Positions 8,219 through 16,785 of a DNA stretch of 42,500 nt are shown piece after piece (position 1 is the stretch's first letter; each line of letters starts with the position of its first letter). Below the pieces are notes generated by a model, which was not told the origin of the DNA, did not search any database, and saw only the letters and a list, made by a program, of their open reading frames with translations. Made by a program: the position numbers and the translations under genes. Location: assembly GCF_001412535.1 (NCBI RefSeq), contig NZ_CP011774.1, positions 1-42,500 of the forward strand, in the 5' to 3' direction. The DNA comes from Limnohabitans sp. 63ED37-2. GTDB lineage: Bacteria; Pseudomonadota; Gammaproteobacteria; Burkholderiales; Burkholderiaceae_C.

Positions 8219-9205
8219 ATGAAAAAACTGTTTGCTTTTGCGGCCATGGCGGCTGTTTCTGTGGGCGCTTATGCCCAGGCTTATCCCGGCACCAAGCCGA
8301 TCTCCATCGTGGTGCCCTTCACTGCGGGTGGCCCGACCGACCGCGTCGCACGCGATTTGGCCGAAGCCATGCGCAAGCAAATTCCTGGCAGCAACTTCGT
8401 GGTCGAAAACGCTGCGGGCGCTGGCGGCACGATCGGTGCCACCAAAGTGGCCAAAGCGGCTCCCGATGGCCACACTTTGTTGTTGCACCACATTGGCATG
8501 GCGGCCACCCCCGCTTTGTACCGCAAGCTCGCTTACAAAACGCTGGAGGACTTTGAGTTCCTGGGCATGATCAACGACGTGCCCATGACCCTGATCGGCA
8601 AGCCACAATTGCCCGCCAACACCTACCGTGATTTCGAAAACTACATCCGCGCCAATGCGGGCAAGCTGAACATTGCCCACGCGGGTCTGGGTTCCGCTTC
8701 GCACCTTTGCGGTTTGCTCTGGCAATCCACCTTGCAGACCAAAGACGCGATGACCACCATCCCGTTTGGCGGCACCGCGCCCGCCATGACCGCCCTGATC
8801 GGCGGCCAAGTGGATGTGATGTGTGACCAGACCACCAACACCACTAGCCAGATTGAAGGCGGTCGTGTGAAGGCGTTTGCGGTTACCACCGCCAAACCTT
8901 TGTCCAGCCACCCTGTGCTCAAGCACTACCCCAGCTTGCAAGAAATGGGTTTGAAGGGTTTCAACCTGACCATCTGGCACGGTTTGTATGCACCCAAGGG
9001 CACGCCCGCTGCGATCAACAAGACGCTCAACGATGCCCTGAAGAAAGCGCTGAAAGACCCTGAGTTCATCAAGAAGAACGAAGGCCTGGGCGCCCTGGTG
9101 GTGAACGACAACCGCACCGATCCGGCTGAGCACAAGAAGTTTGTGGCCGCCGAGATGGTGAAAATCAAGACGGCTGTGGACGCCGCTGGCAAATACGCCG
9201 ACTGA
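8219..9205 (+). CDS. Bug family (TctC-like) periplasmic tripartite tricarboxylate receptor
   Basis: This 328-residue exported protein has a signal peptide (MKKLFAFAAMAAVSVGAYA, cleavage before Q20) and opens with YPGTKPISIVVPFTAGGPTD. That is the hallmark first strand and ligand loop of Bug proteins, which are greatly expanded in Burkholderiales. Later ENAAGAGGTIGATKVAKA and a KGTPAAINKTLNDALKKAL segment also match the family. Bug proteins bind small carboxylates or related metabolites and usually serve a TctAB permease, but no TctA/TctB gene is present here, so it is an orphan receptor. It has its own upstream region with AGGGAAA repeats and a strong terminator after it. Its ligand cannot be predicted. 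Confidence 0.92.
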   Translation: MKKLFAFAAMAAVSVGAYAQAYPGTKPISIVVPFTAGGPTDRVARDLAEAMRKQIPGSNFVVENAAGAGGTIGATKVAKAAPDGHTLLLHHIGMAATPALYRKLAYKTLEDFEFLGMINDVPMTLIGKPQLPANTYRDFENYIRANAGKLNIAHAGLGSASHLCGLLWQSTLQTKDAMTTIPFGGTAPAMTALIGGQVDVMCDQTTNTTSQIEGGRVKAFAVTTAKPLSSHPVLKHYPSLQEMGLKGFNLTIWHGLYAPKGTPAAINKTLNDALKKALKDPEFIKKNEGLGALVVNDNRTDPAEHKKFVAAEMVKIKTAVDAAGKYAD

Positions 9206-9224
9206 TCTGGAAATGGGCCCCGCC

Positions 9225-9254
9225 AAAAGCCGCTCTTTGGAGCGGCTTTTTCTT
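9225..9254 (+). terminator. Intrinsic terminator of the Bug gene
   Basis: GCCGCTC (9229-9235), a TTTG loop and GAGCGGC (9240-9246) form a 7-bp GC stem, extended by A4/T4 pairs and followed by TTTTTCTTT. It lies 20 bases after the stop codon at 9205. Confidence 0.88.
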
Positions 9255-9376
9255 TGGCGGCGACGCCACACCAGCCTCGTGTCTTCTCTCTCTGAGCTTT
9301 GGTTCAAGACCCAATTTGTTTTGGAAACGTTTCTGGGATGACCCTGGCATGGGCGCACCTTGTTCGGAGACATTCA

Positions 9377-9593
9377 ATGACCACCGTCCGCCCAAACCCC
9401 TACCGCCTGTTGCCCCAACGGTGACGCCTTTCGCTTGGGTTCTTATGACCAACAGGTGCAAGGACTGTGGAAGTCTTTGTACGACGACCAAGGCCCTGTC
9501 GGTAAGGGCACGGTCAGAACCCAAACGGTCCCAAGGGTGATGGCCAGCAGGGTGTATATCGCCTTGGCCGAAATTGCCAGTGGCGAACTCTGA
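9377..9593 (+). pseudogene. Small conserved-looking protein gene with a +1 frameshift in a C4 run
   Basis: An ATG at 9377 with a GGAGA Shine-Dalgarno opens MTTVRPNPYRLLP and reaches a TGA at 9422-9424. The +1 frame from 9417 continues smoothly as NGDAFRLGSYDQQVQGLWKS... to ...RVYIALAEIASGEL and a stop at 9591-9593. The two frames meet at CCCC (9413-9416). Deleting one C joins them into a 71-residue acidic/neutral protein with normal codon use, so this is either a decayed gene, a base-calling error, or a +1 slip at the CCC-C proline codon. I do not recognise the family. It lies between the Bug terminator and the converging histidine kinase gene. Confidence 0.45.
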
Positions 9594-9635
9594 ACCCGCA
9601 GGGACGTCCATCACCTTCCTCCCCCTGCAGGAGGC

Positions 9636-11414
9636 TTAAATGTGGGTCGCGATGAATTTGTCGATGGTCTGGATGTCTATGGGCTTGTACATGACATCGA
9701 TGTTGTGCTGACTGAACAAATCCAAATGCTGGGGAGACGTGTCGGCTGTCACGATGCATGCAGGGATGTCCTGGTTGAACTCTTCCCTCAATCGCTGGAT
9801 GAAGTAAAGCCCATCTTTGGTGCCCAAGCGGTAGTCACTCACGATGAAATCCAAGGGGGGGAGTGAAGCCAAGCATTCTTGAAATGCAATTTCTTCGTAG
9901 GGCACGATGTGTACGGTGTATCCGGCTTGTGTGAAGTACTGCAAGTAGGCATACAAGAGTGCTTCGTCGTTTTCTAGGATGCCCAAATGGCCCTTGGAGG
10001 TATTGCCCTGCCTTGAGGCGTGTCTGCGCCCTTCGGTTTCTTCGCTGGACTGTGTGGCCTGCAGATGCGTTGTGGGCTGAGCGGCAATAACGGCAAAGCG
10101 GGTCTGAACGGTGAACAAGGAGCCTTGGCCCACTTCGGATTGAACGTGGCAGTGCCCGTTGATTTTTTTCACAATCCGGCTCACGATGGACAGGCCCAGA
10201 CCCAGCCCATCGTAATGGGAGCGTGAATGATCCGAGCGGAAAAATTCGGTGAAGATCAAGGGCAAATCTGCTTCAGGAATGCCGCAACCCGTGTCCTTGA
10301 CGGAAAAGCTCAGCAGATCAGAGCGGGTATCAAAAGCCACCTCGATGTGGCCATGGTCGGTGTATTGGATCGCGTTGGCCAGCAAGTTCCTCAAAATTTG
10401 CTCGATCAAGTGGAAGTCGCCATGCACCTGATGATTCATGCCTTTGAACGACAACTTGATTTTCTTTTCAGCGCACAGGTCGCTGAAGCTGTCCTCCAAA
10501 CTGTGAACCACCTCAACCAAATGCAACGCACGTTCGCGGACTGCCATATTGGCATCGAGCTTGCTGATGTCCAGCAAGGTATTGAACATGCGGTTCAACA
10601 CCGTGATGCTCTTGCGCATTCTCTTGAAAATAGAGCCGTCAATTTCACTCAGCTGACGGGTGTCAATCATGTCGATGAAGATGTTGATGGACTGCATCGG
10701 CTGACGTAAATCATGGCTGGCGGTGGCAATGAACTCGGACTTGGCCAGATTGGCGGCCAATGAGGCATTTTTTTCTTCGGTCAATTGCGCAATGAGTGCA
10801 TCGTTTTTCAGGCGCAGTGCAAATGACTTTTCCCAAGACTTGGAAAAAATGAAGGCCATCTTGAAAGCCAGATAGACCGCCACCATGGAGCCCAGTGCGA
10901 TGGGCCAGACAACTTCACTGAAGTTCAATGTGATGAAAATCAGCTCAGGTACTTTGAGCGGCAAGACAAAGGCAAAAAAAGTCTTCCAATTGACGCAGTA
11001 ACCCACCATCCCGACAAACAACACCGTGAGGCTGATGATTTGATACAGCAAATAGCTCACCATGTCAGCGGGCTGTACAAAAACAAACCAGCCCAGCCCC
11101 CACATCAGTGTCACCAAGCCAATGGCCAGGTTCAAGATGCGACCGTCTTGGGGTGGATTGGGCAGAGTTCGAATGGAGCGGAGCAAGGCATATCGTGTCA
11201 TGACCGCCAGAGCCATGGCCGCAAACCAAGCACTGAAGGGCAGTGGCGCCACATCGTCCCAATACAAAGGAATACACAGCAAGGGGGCCAAGACGGTGGC
11301 GATGGTGCTCGATTTGGAGTAATCGAGCATGTACCGCAATTTCTCAATGGCAATCAGGGGCTCGCCACGGGGTTCTTCATCCAAAAGGGTGCGATCAAGC
11401 ACAGACGGTTTCAT
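9636..11414 (-). CDS. Membrane hybrid sensor histidine kinase with C-terminal receiver domain
   Basis: This 592-residue inner-membrane kinase has about six hydrophobic segments between residues 35 and 190, with no large periplasmic domain. A short coiled linker (200-225) leads to the HisKA dimerisation helix ASHDLRQPM, with phospho-acceptor H234. The ATPase domain carries N-box LRNLLANAIQY (341-351), G1 DTGCGIP (374-380) and G2 GLGLGL (403-408). A receiver domain follows from about 476 to 592, with E481/D483, phospho-acceptor D527 in IVSDYRLG, T557 in VTADT and K577 in YKP. The phosphorelay is therefore H234 to D527 and on to a partner. The partner is almost certainly the LuxR-type regulator encoded just upstream, 7 bases away in the same operon. 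The signal sensed is unknown. Confidence 0.93.
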   Translation of the reverse strand: MKPSVLDRTLLDEEPRGEPLIAIEKLRYMLDYSKSSTIATVLAPLLCIPLYWDDVAPLPFSAWFAAMALAVMTRYALLRSIRTLPNPPQDGRILNLAIGLVTLMWGLGWFVFVQPADMVSYLLYQIISLTVLFVGMVGYCVNWKTFFAFVLPLKVPELIFITLNFSEVVWPIALGSMVAVYLAFKMAFIFSKSWEKSFALRLKNDALIAQLTEEKNASLAANLAKSEFIATASHDLRQPMQSINIFIDMIDTRQLSEIDGSIFKRMRKSITVLNRMFNTLLDISKLDANMAVRERALHLVEVVHSLEDSFSDLCAEKKIKLSFKGMNHQVHGDFHLIEQILRNLLANAIQYTDHGHIEVAFDTRSDLLSFSVKDTGCGIPEADLPLIFTEFFRSDHSRSHYDGLGLGLSIVSRIVKKINGHCHVQSEVGQGSLFTVQTRFAVIAAQPTTHLQATQSSEETEGRRHASRQGNTSKGHLGILENDEALLYAYLQYFTQAGYTVHIVPYEEIAFQECLASLPPLDFIVSDYRLGTKDGLYFIQRLREEFNQDIPACIVTADTSPQHLDLFSQHNIDVMYKPIDIQTIDKFIATHI

Positions 11415-11421
11415 CGATGCC

Positions 11422-12069
11422 CTAAGCCTGCGTGGAAACCGTCGGCAGCAACAATTTTTGAGCTTTCAAGACAGCTTGGGTTCTGTTGAAGACCCGCAAC
11501 TCTTTGAAAATTTGATTGATGTGGATCTTGACGGTTTGCTCTTTGATCTCCAGCAGATCGGCAATGATTTTGTTGGGGTGCCCCATCGAAATCAAGGTCA
11601 AAACTTCCAATTGCCGCTGGGTTAATCGGTATTCGCTGGACTCATTCAATGCGCCTTGAGGATGGTGCCACGGCGTGCCGTTGTAGAGGGCCTTGAGTCT
11701 TTTGAAAATGACCGACGAGGTGTTGTTCTTGGATAAGAAAAGGGCTGCGCCAGCGGCCACAGTGCGTGGCTCCCAGAGGTCCGCATCCAAACCCGAAATG
11801 GACACAACGTGTGCCACATTCGCCTTGCTCCTGAACACCTTGATGCCAGCCAATCCGCTCAAGCCCGGCATCAGCATGTCCAAAACCACAATCCAGGGCT
11901 GCTTGGATTCGTCCACCAAGGTCATGCCCTCGCTGGCGTTGCTGGCGGTTTTGACGTCCACTCCCAAAGGGGCAAAGTCTTTGGCCAAAGCCTCGCCCAA
12001 AGCCTCGCGGTAAACGGGGTGATCGTCGATGATGAGCAGGGCGGGCTGGCAAGTGGCTGAATCGTTCAT
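11422..12069 (-). CDS. Two-component response regulator, receiver plus LuxR-type (NarL/FixJ) HTH
   Basis: This 215-residue cytoplasmic DNA-binding regulator has a receiver domain at residues 10-130 with the acidic pair D15-D16, phospho-acceptor D64 in VVLDMLMPG, S91 at the switch position and K114. A LuxR-type helix-turn-helix spans about 148-205 (LTQRQLEVLTLISMGHPNKI, then VKIHINQIFKEL). It is the first gene of the operon with the hybrid kinase. It is divergent from the repeat-protein gene at 12350, and the shared upstream region contains the inverted repeat GAGGGTG-N6-CACCCTC (12124-12143), a possible autoregulatory site. Its targets are unknown. Confidence 0.92.
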   Translation of the reverse strand: MNDSATCQPALLIIDDHPVYREALGEALAKDFAPLGVDVKTASNASEGMTLVDESKQPWIVVLDMLMPGLSGLAGIKVFRSKANVAHVVSISGLDADLWEPRTVAAGAALFLSKNNTSSVIFKRLKALYNGTPWHHPQGALNESSEYRLTQRQLEVLTLISMGHPNKIIADLLEIKEQTVKIHINQIFKELRVFNRTQAVLKAQKLLLPTVSTQA

Positions 12070-12123
12070 ACGTTTGCCGATGCTACCCCTGCGATGGCCA
12101 ATATCAATGGAACTAAGGTTTTA

Positions 12124-12143
12124 GAGGGTGGTGTTTCACCCTC
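12124..12143. promoter_or_regulatory. Inverted repeat in the divergent regulator/repeat-protein region
   Basis: GAGGGTG and CACCCTC separated by six bases form a perfect 7-bp dyad 55 bases upstream of the response regulator start and about 210 bases upstream of the TPR-like gene. A 20-bp dyad in this position could be the binding site of the LuxR-type regulator. It could also fold as a small hairpin. The rest of 12070-12349 shows nothing else clear. Confidence 0.35.
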
Positions 12144-12349
12144 AAACTACTGGTTGAATCGCTCAAAGACAAGCAAGCGGTCATAGATCATGCATCAACA
12201 ATTTGAGCCCTACAAGCGACAAACAGCGTTGCCTTGACAGGGCCCCAAGCAAGATTCATTTTGGTTACAGGATGGCTTGGCCATCTCTTTTGAGGATGTT
12301 ATTCGGGACAATGGCAGGTCTGTTTCATCCCAAGACCTTCAGGAACATC

Positions 12350-13552
12350 ATGAACAAGTATCTGCAGCCCTTGGCCCTCTTGGTGAGCGCATTGGGTCTT
12401 TATGTGGGCGCTGCCGTGGCGCAGGGCACCCTGCGCAATGAGGTGATCAAGCCCTTGGCGGCCGCCCAAGAGGCGATCAAGAACAACCAGAACGATCAAG
12501 CTTTGGGTTTGTTGCGTGATGCTTTGGCGGTGCCCCAGCTCACAGCGGCTGAAAAAAACATGATTTCTCGCACACAAGCGGTGGCGGCCTTGCGGACTCA
12601 AAAATGGACCATCGCAATAGAGGCCTTGGAGTCTTTGGTCACCTCAGCCGATGTGCCGCAAGCGGACAAGCGGCCATTACTCGAATCCTTGATCAATGCC
12701 AGCTTGCAAACGAAGGATGACGCACGGGTGGTGAAATGGGCCCGGCAATTCATGCAAGACGGGGGCGCCAACCCCGCCGTTCATCTCGCGATGTTGCAGT
12801 CATTGACAGCCTCGGGACAGCATGCAGAAGTGGTGCGTGTGATGCTCACCAAAATTCGCCAGGACGCTTCGGCCCAACAGAAAACCTCTGAGTCGGAGCT
12901 TCGCACCTTGGCGTTCAGTTACCGCCAGCTCAAGGACGATGCTGGGTACATGAACACCCTCAAGCAGTTGTTGTCAAACTACCCCAGTAAAGCTTATTGG
13001 GCCGAAGTGATCGGCCGCATGTCACAACAAGCGGGCTTGAATGCCCGATTGGAGTTGGACCTGTACCGATTGTTGGAGCAAACAGACAACATGGAAGATG
13101 CGGCTGAATACGTGGAAATGGCCACATTGGCTTTGAAGGCTGGCTTACCTTCTGAGGCGGTGCGCGTCATGACCAAAGGCTTTGCGGTCGGCATCTTAGG
13201 CCAAGGCGCCGAGGCGGCCGCACAGACCAAGTTGCTGACAGATGCCCAGAAAAAAGTCCAGGAAGACGATGCGTTGTTCGCGCAATTAGAGAAGTCGGCC
13301 AAAGACGGCGTTTCATGGGCAGCTGTGGGTGATGTTTATTTTTCGCGCCAAAACTGGAAGGCCGCCCATGCGGCGTACACCCAGGCGATGGCGCTCGGTG
13401 GACTGCGGCGGGAATATGAAGTGCGTTTGCATGACGGGATCAGCCTGGCCCAAGCGGGGCAGAAGGTTGCGGCTCGCCAACAATTGTCTTTGGTGAGTGG
13501 CGACGTCACGGCGGTTGAGTTGGCCGCGCTGTGGACCATTTTGTCGCGCTGA
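12350..13552 (+). CDS. Exported TPR-like helical repeat protein at the head of the sugar locus
   Basis: I chose the ATG at 12350 because AGGA lies 6 bases before it and it opens a clear signal peptide (MNKYLQPLALLVSALGLYVG, then AAVAQ, cleavage before Q25). The open frame further upstream lacks these features. The mature protein (376 residues) is built of helix pairs with TPR-like spacing, for example DQALGLLRDALAV, AVRVMTKGFAVGI and NWKAAHAAYTQAMALGG, the last being a good TPR signature near residues 342-360. Similar periplasmic repeat proteins accompany TonB/ExbB clusters in other proteobacteria, where they are thought to be assembly or envelope partners. That role here is inference. It is transcribed toward the symporter, but the symporter has its own operator. 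Confidence 0.8.
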   Translation: MNKYLQPLALLVSALGLYVGAAVAQGTLRNEVIKPLAAAQEAIKNNQNDQALGLLRDALAVPQLTAAEKNMISRTQAVAALRTQKWTIAIEALESLVTSADVPQADKRPLLESLINASLQTKDDARVVKWARQFMQDGGANPAVHLAMLQSLTASGQHAEVVRVMLTKIRQDASAQQKTSESELRTLAFSYRQLKDDAGYMNTLKQLLSNYPSKAYWAEVIGRMSQQAGLNARLELDLYRLLEQTDNMEDAAEYVEMATLALKAGLPSEAVRVMTKGFAVGILGQGAEAAAQTKLLTDAQKKVQEDDALFAQLEKSAKDGVSWAAVGDVYFSRQNWKAAHAAYTQAMALGGLRREYEVRLHDGISLAQAGQKVAARQQLSLVSGDVTAVELAALWTILSR

Positions 13553-13615
13553 TTTCGGCCCAAGTTGCCGTTTGAGTTGGCGGGCCGACAGCTGCGGTTA
13601 AAAACCAGTACAAAC

Positions 13616-13639
13616 CCTATTGCAATCGATTGCAATAGG
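13616..13639. promoter_or_regulatory. Perfect 24-bp palindromic LacI-family operator before the sugar symporter
   Basis: A perfect dyad centred on CG at 13627-13628 has the core TTGCAATCGATTGCAA and fits the LacI-family pattern TGNAANCGNTTNCA exactly. It lies 60 bases upstream of the symporter start and 64 bases after the repeat-protein stop, where a promoter would be expected. It shares the half-site CGATTGCA with the three sites in the receptor/tonB region and is the most symmetrical member. Confidence 0.85.
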
Positions 13640-13698
13640 CGGTAGATTCACAGAATCTTTTTCGGTGCTGTCCACGGCGCCCACCATTTATCTGTCCT

Positions 13699-15033
13699 AT
13701 GACCACTTCATTGAGCATGAATCTACCGCGCTTGTCCATTTGGCAGATCGTGCAAATGAACATTGGCTTCTTGGGTTTGCAGTTCAGCTTTGGTTTGCAG
13801 CAAAGCAATATGAGCCCGATCTACAGCTATTTGGGGGCAGATGAAGCGGTGTTGCCTTTGCTGGCCTTGGCCGGGCCTGTCACGGGTTTGTTGGTTCAGC
13901 CCATCGTGGGGGCCATGAGTGACAGAACCACATCGCGCTGGGGCAGACGCACACCTTATTTCTTCATCGGCGCGGTGCTGTGCTCCTTGTGCTTGCTGGT
14001 GATGCCTTACAGCTCGGCGCTGTGGATGGCGGCCAGCTTGCTTTGGATTTTGGATGCGGCCAACAACATCACCATGGAGCCGTATCGGGCGTATGTGAGT
14101 GATCGCCTGCCCAAGGATCAGCATGCCATGGGATACCTGACCCAAAGCGCCTTCACTGGGCTGGCGCAAACCTTGTCCTATCTGGCGCCCTCCATCATGG
14201 TGTGGATGGGCATGAACAAGGACGCGGTGGGTGGAAATCACATTCCACAAATCACCCAGGTGGCCTTCATCATCGGTGCCTTGTTGTCGGTGTCCACCAT
14301 GGTGTGGTCGATCTGGAAAGTTCCAGAATTACCGGTGTCGCCAGAAGCGATGGCGGCCATGAAGGCCAAGCAAAAGGGCTGGCTCAGCACCTTGAAAGAA
14401 ATCTCGGATGCCATCAAAGAGATGCCACAAGCCATGCGTCAATTGGCCTGGATGAAATTGTTTCAGTGGTACGCCATGATGTGCTACTGGCAATATGTCA
14501 CCTACGCCATTGCCAGAAACTTGTTCGATACCTCTGACCCCACCAGCACGGGTTTCAGGGACGCGGTGTTGGTCAACGGTCAAATTGGCGGCTTCTACAA
14601 CGCTGTGGCATTTGTGGCGGCTCTGGCCATGGTGCCATTCACACGCAAATGGGGCGCTGGGAAGATGCACGCGCTGTGCTTGGTGGCGGCGGGTCTGGGC
14701 ATGATGGCCATTCCACAAATTCAGAGCCAGGCCATGTTGTTCATTCCCATGATCGGTATTGGCCTCGGATGGGCGAGCATCATGGGTAACCCTTATGTCA
14801 TGTTGGCCCGCAGCATTCCTGCTGAAAGAACAGGCGTTTACATGGGCATCTTCAACATGTTCATCGTGATCCCCATGATGATCCAGGGCTTGACCTTGCC
14901 CTTGATTTACCGTCCTTTGTTGGGTGGCGATCCACGCAATGTGCTCGTCCTCGCAGGGTGCTTGCTCATCGTGGCGGCCTTGGCTACTTTGCGTGTCAAG
15001 GTGCCAGAGCCCGAAGCATCCCGCCCGGCATAA
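13699..15033 (+). CDS. SLC45/GPH-type major facilitator sugar symporter (probable sucrose:H+ transporter)
   Basis: This 444-residue, 12-segment inner-membrane transporter has the motif GAMSDRTTSRWGRRTPYF (71-88), the RxGRR loop between segments 2 and 3 that marks plant SUT, animal SLC45 and bacterial sucrose/maltose symporters such as Xanthomonas SuxC. The N-terminal segment FLGLQFSFGLQQSNMSPIYSYLG also fits this group. It lies immediately before a sucrose phosphorylase gene and behind a LacI-type operator, so it would bring intact disaccharide from the periplasm to the cytoplasm. The start is uncertain: no good Shine-Dalgarno precedes the ATG at 13699, and an in-frame ATG at 13717 is an alternative. 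Confidence 0.88.
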   Translation: MTTSLSMNLPRLSIWQIVQMNIGFLGLQFSFGLQQSNMSPIYSYLGADEAVLPLLALAGPVTGLLVQPIVGAMSDRTTSRWGRRTPYFFIGAVLCSLCLLVMPYSSALWMAASLLWILDAANNITMEPYRAYVSDRLPKDQHAMGYLTQSAFTGLAQTLSYLAPSIMVWMGMNKDAVGGNHIPQITQVAFIIGALLSVSTMVWSIWKVPELPVSPEAMAAMKAKQKGWLSTLKEISDAIKEMPQAMRQLAWMKLFQWYAMMCYWQYVTYAIARNLFDTSDPTSTGFRDAVLVNGQIGGFYNAVAFVAALAMVPFTRKWGAGKMHALCLVAAGLGMMAIPQIQSQAMLFIPMIGIGLGWASIMGNPYVMLARSIPAERTGVYMGIFNMFIVIPMMIQGLTLPLIYRPLLGGDPRNVLVLAGCLLIVAALATLRVKVPEPEASRPA

Positions 15034-15082
15034 CAAGCTCATCAAAAGTTGCAGTTGAATCCAGCAGTAGAAAATAAAAACC

Positions 15083-16561
15083 ATGCGCAATGAAGTCCAA
15101 TTGATCACCTACGTGGACCGTTTTGGCGGCCAGACATTGACGGAGCTCCAAGAGCTGTTGGCAGGGCCACTTCTAGGCGCATTTGGCGGGGTGCATTTGC
15201 TGCCCTTCTTTTATAAGATAGACGGTGCAGATGCGGGTTTTGATCCCATTGACCATACGCGCGTGGACGACAGGTTGGGCGACTGGAGTGACATTCGAAA
15301 ACTGTCCAGCAACATCGCGGTGATGGCCGATGTGATCGTCAACCACATGTCTTCAGAATCGCCTCAGTTCTTGGACTACTCACAAAAGGGCAGTGCATCA
15401 GAATACAACGGACTGTTCTTGACGATGGAGGCGGTTTTTCCGGAGGGTGCGACCGAAAAGGATTTGCTGGCGGTGTACCGTCCACGCCCAGGCATGCCCT
15501 TCACGGTGACCACATTGGCCAACGGCGAGCGGCGTTTGTTGTGGACGACGTTCACCCCTCAGCAAATTGACATTGATGTCCAGACGCCAGCAGGCCAAGC
15601 CTATCTGGAATCCATCTTGCAAAAACTCTCGCAAAGCGGCGTCACCATGGTGCGCTTGGATGCGGTGGGCTATGCGATCAAGAAGGCGGGCACGAACTGC
15701 TTCATGATGCCCGAGACCTTTGAATTCATCAAAGCTTTCGCGCAGCGTGGCCGCGAGCTGGGCCTGGAAGTGCTGGTGGAAATCCACTCGTATTACAAAC
15801 GCCAGATGGAGATCGCCCAGCAAGTCGACTGGGTGTATGACTTTGCTTTGCCCCCGCTTGTTTTGCATGCATTGGAGTTTGGACGCAGCGGTCCCTTGAT
15901 GAACTGGATTGCACAACGGCCCAACAACGCCGTGACGGTTTTGGATACGCATGACGGCATCGGCATCATCGACATTGGGGCGGATGCCACGGACCGAGTG
16001 AACAACCCGGGCTTGGTGCCTCCGCAAGAGCTGGATGAGTTGGTGGAACGCATCCATCGCAACTCACAAGGACAAAGCCGCCAAGCCACAGGTGCCGCCG
16101 CCTCCAATTTGGATTTGTACCAAGTCAACTGCACCTTCTTTGATGCACTGGGCCGCAATGGGTCAGCCTATTTGGTGGCGCGTGCGATTCAGTTCTTTGT
16201 GCCGGGTATTCCTCAGGTTTATTACGTGGGCTTGCTCGCGGGTGAAAATGACATGGACTTGTTGGCTCAATCCAAAGTGGGGCGTGACATCAATCGTCAC
16301 TATTATTCGCGTGAGGAGGTGCTGGCCGACATGAACAAGCCCGTTGTTCAGCGCTTGATCGATTTGATGCGGTTTCGAAATTCCCACTTGGCCTTTGGTG
16401 GATCATTCACAAGCGCCGCGCCTGCACCCCATTTGTTGACCCTCAGCTGGCGGCACCAAGCGGCCTATGCCCGACTCGAGGTCGATTTGTTGACCAAGTC
16501 GGGTCGAATACTTGCAAGCGCAGTGAGCGGCGGTCCGGAGTGGGTGTTTGAATTGAAGTGA
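15083..16561 (+). CDS. Sucrose phosphorylase (GH13)
   Basis: This 492-residue cytoplasmic enzyme follows Bifidobacterium sucrose phosphorylase almost block by block. Matching blocks are QLITYVDRFGG, GGVHLLPFFYKIDGADAGFD, PIDHTRVDDRLGDW, VIVNHMS, VYRPRPGMPF, GAAASNLDLYQVN and GIPQVYYVGLLAGENDM. The nucleophile is D193 (RLDAVGY), the acid/base is E233 (VEIHSYY) and the stabiliser is D291 (DTHDGIG), each one residue later than in the Bifidobacterium adolescentis enzyme. It converts sucrose and phosphate to glucose 1-phosphate and fructose. The gene follows the symporter by 49 bases with no strong Shine-Dalgarno (AGAAAATAAAAACC) and ends at a strong terminator. Amylosucrase is excluded by the short length and by the phosphorylase-specific blocks. 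Related sucrose 6-phosphate phosphorylases are a less likely alternative. Confidence 0.9.
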   Translation: MRNEVQLITYVDRFGGQTLTELQELLAGPLLGAFGGVHLLPFFYKIDGADAGFDPIDHTRVDDRLGDWSDIRKLSSNIAVMADVIVNHMSSESPQFLDYSQKGSASEYNGLFLTMEAVFPEGATEKDLLAVYRPRPGMPFTVTTLANGERRLLWTTFTPQQIDIDVQTPAGQAYLESILQKLSQSGVTMVRLDAVGYAIKKAGTNCFMMPETFEFIKAFAQRGRELGLEVLVEIHSYYKRQMEIAQQVDWVYDFALPPLVLHALEFGRSGPLMNWIAQRPNNAVTVLDTHDGIGIIDIGADATDRVNNPGLVPPQELDELVERIHRNSQGQSRQATGAAASNLDLYQVNCTFFDALGRNGSAYLVARAIQFFVPGIPQVYYVGLLAGENDMDLLAQSKVGRDINRHYYSREEVLADMNKPVVQRLIDLMRFRNSHLAFGGSFTSAAPAPHLLTLSWRHQAAYARLEVDLLTKSGRILASAVSGGPEWVFELK

Positions 16562-16582
16562 TCCGGGCATCCAAGCATGTCT

Positions 16583-16613
16583 AAAGCCAGTCAAGCATGA
16601 CTGGCTTTTTTTT
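16583..16613 (+). terminator. Intrinsic terminator after sucrose phosphorylase
   Basis: An 11-bp perfect stem (AAAGCCAGTCA / TGACTGGCTTT, loop AGCA) is followed by a run of eight T residues. It ends the symporter-phosphorylase transcript. The stretch 16614-16782 between this and the next terminator shows no gene. Confidence 0.92.
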
Positions 16614-16785
16614 GGCGCAATGAAGTTCGATCAGAAGCACGGCTGAAGGAGGAGCTCAATAACGCACAGGGCATCTTGAAATGGAGCCGATGTCAGAGTT
16701 GGCGGATTTGATCGGTTCGGCCGGATCAGACGTGGCTCGAATGGGAAAGGTTCACATGCAAATTTTTCACTCAGCAAATTGACCC

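Noticed and set aside
9324..9333. Palindrome GAAACGTTTC upstream of the broken small gene, resembling a LacI operator
   Set aside because: It lacks the CGATTGCA half shared by the other sites and mismatches the outer positions; a 10-base palindrome can arise by chance.
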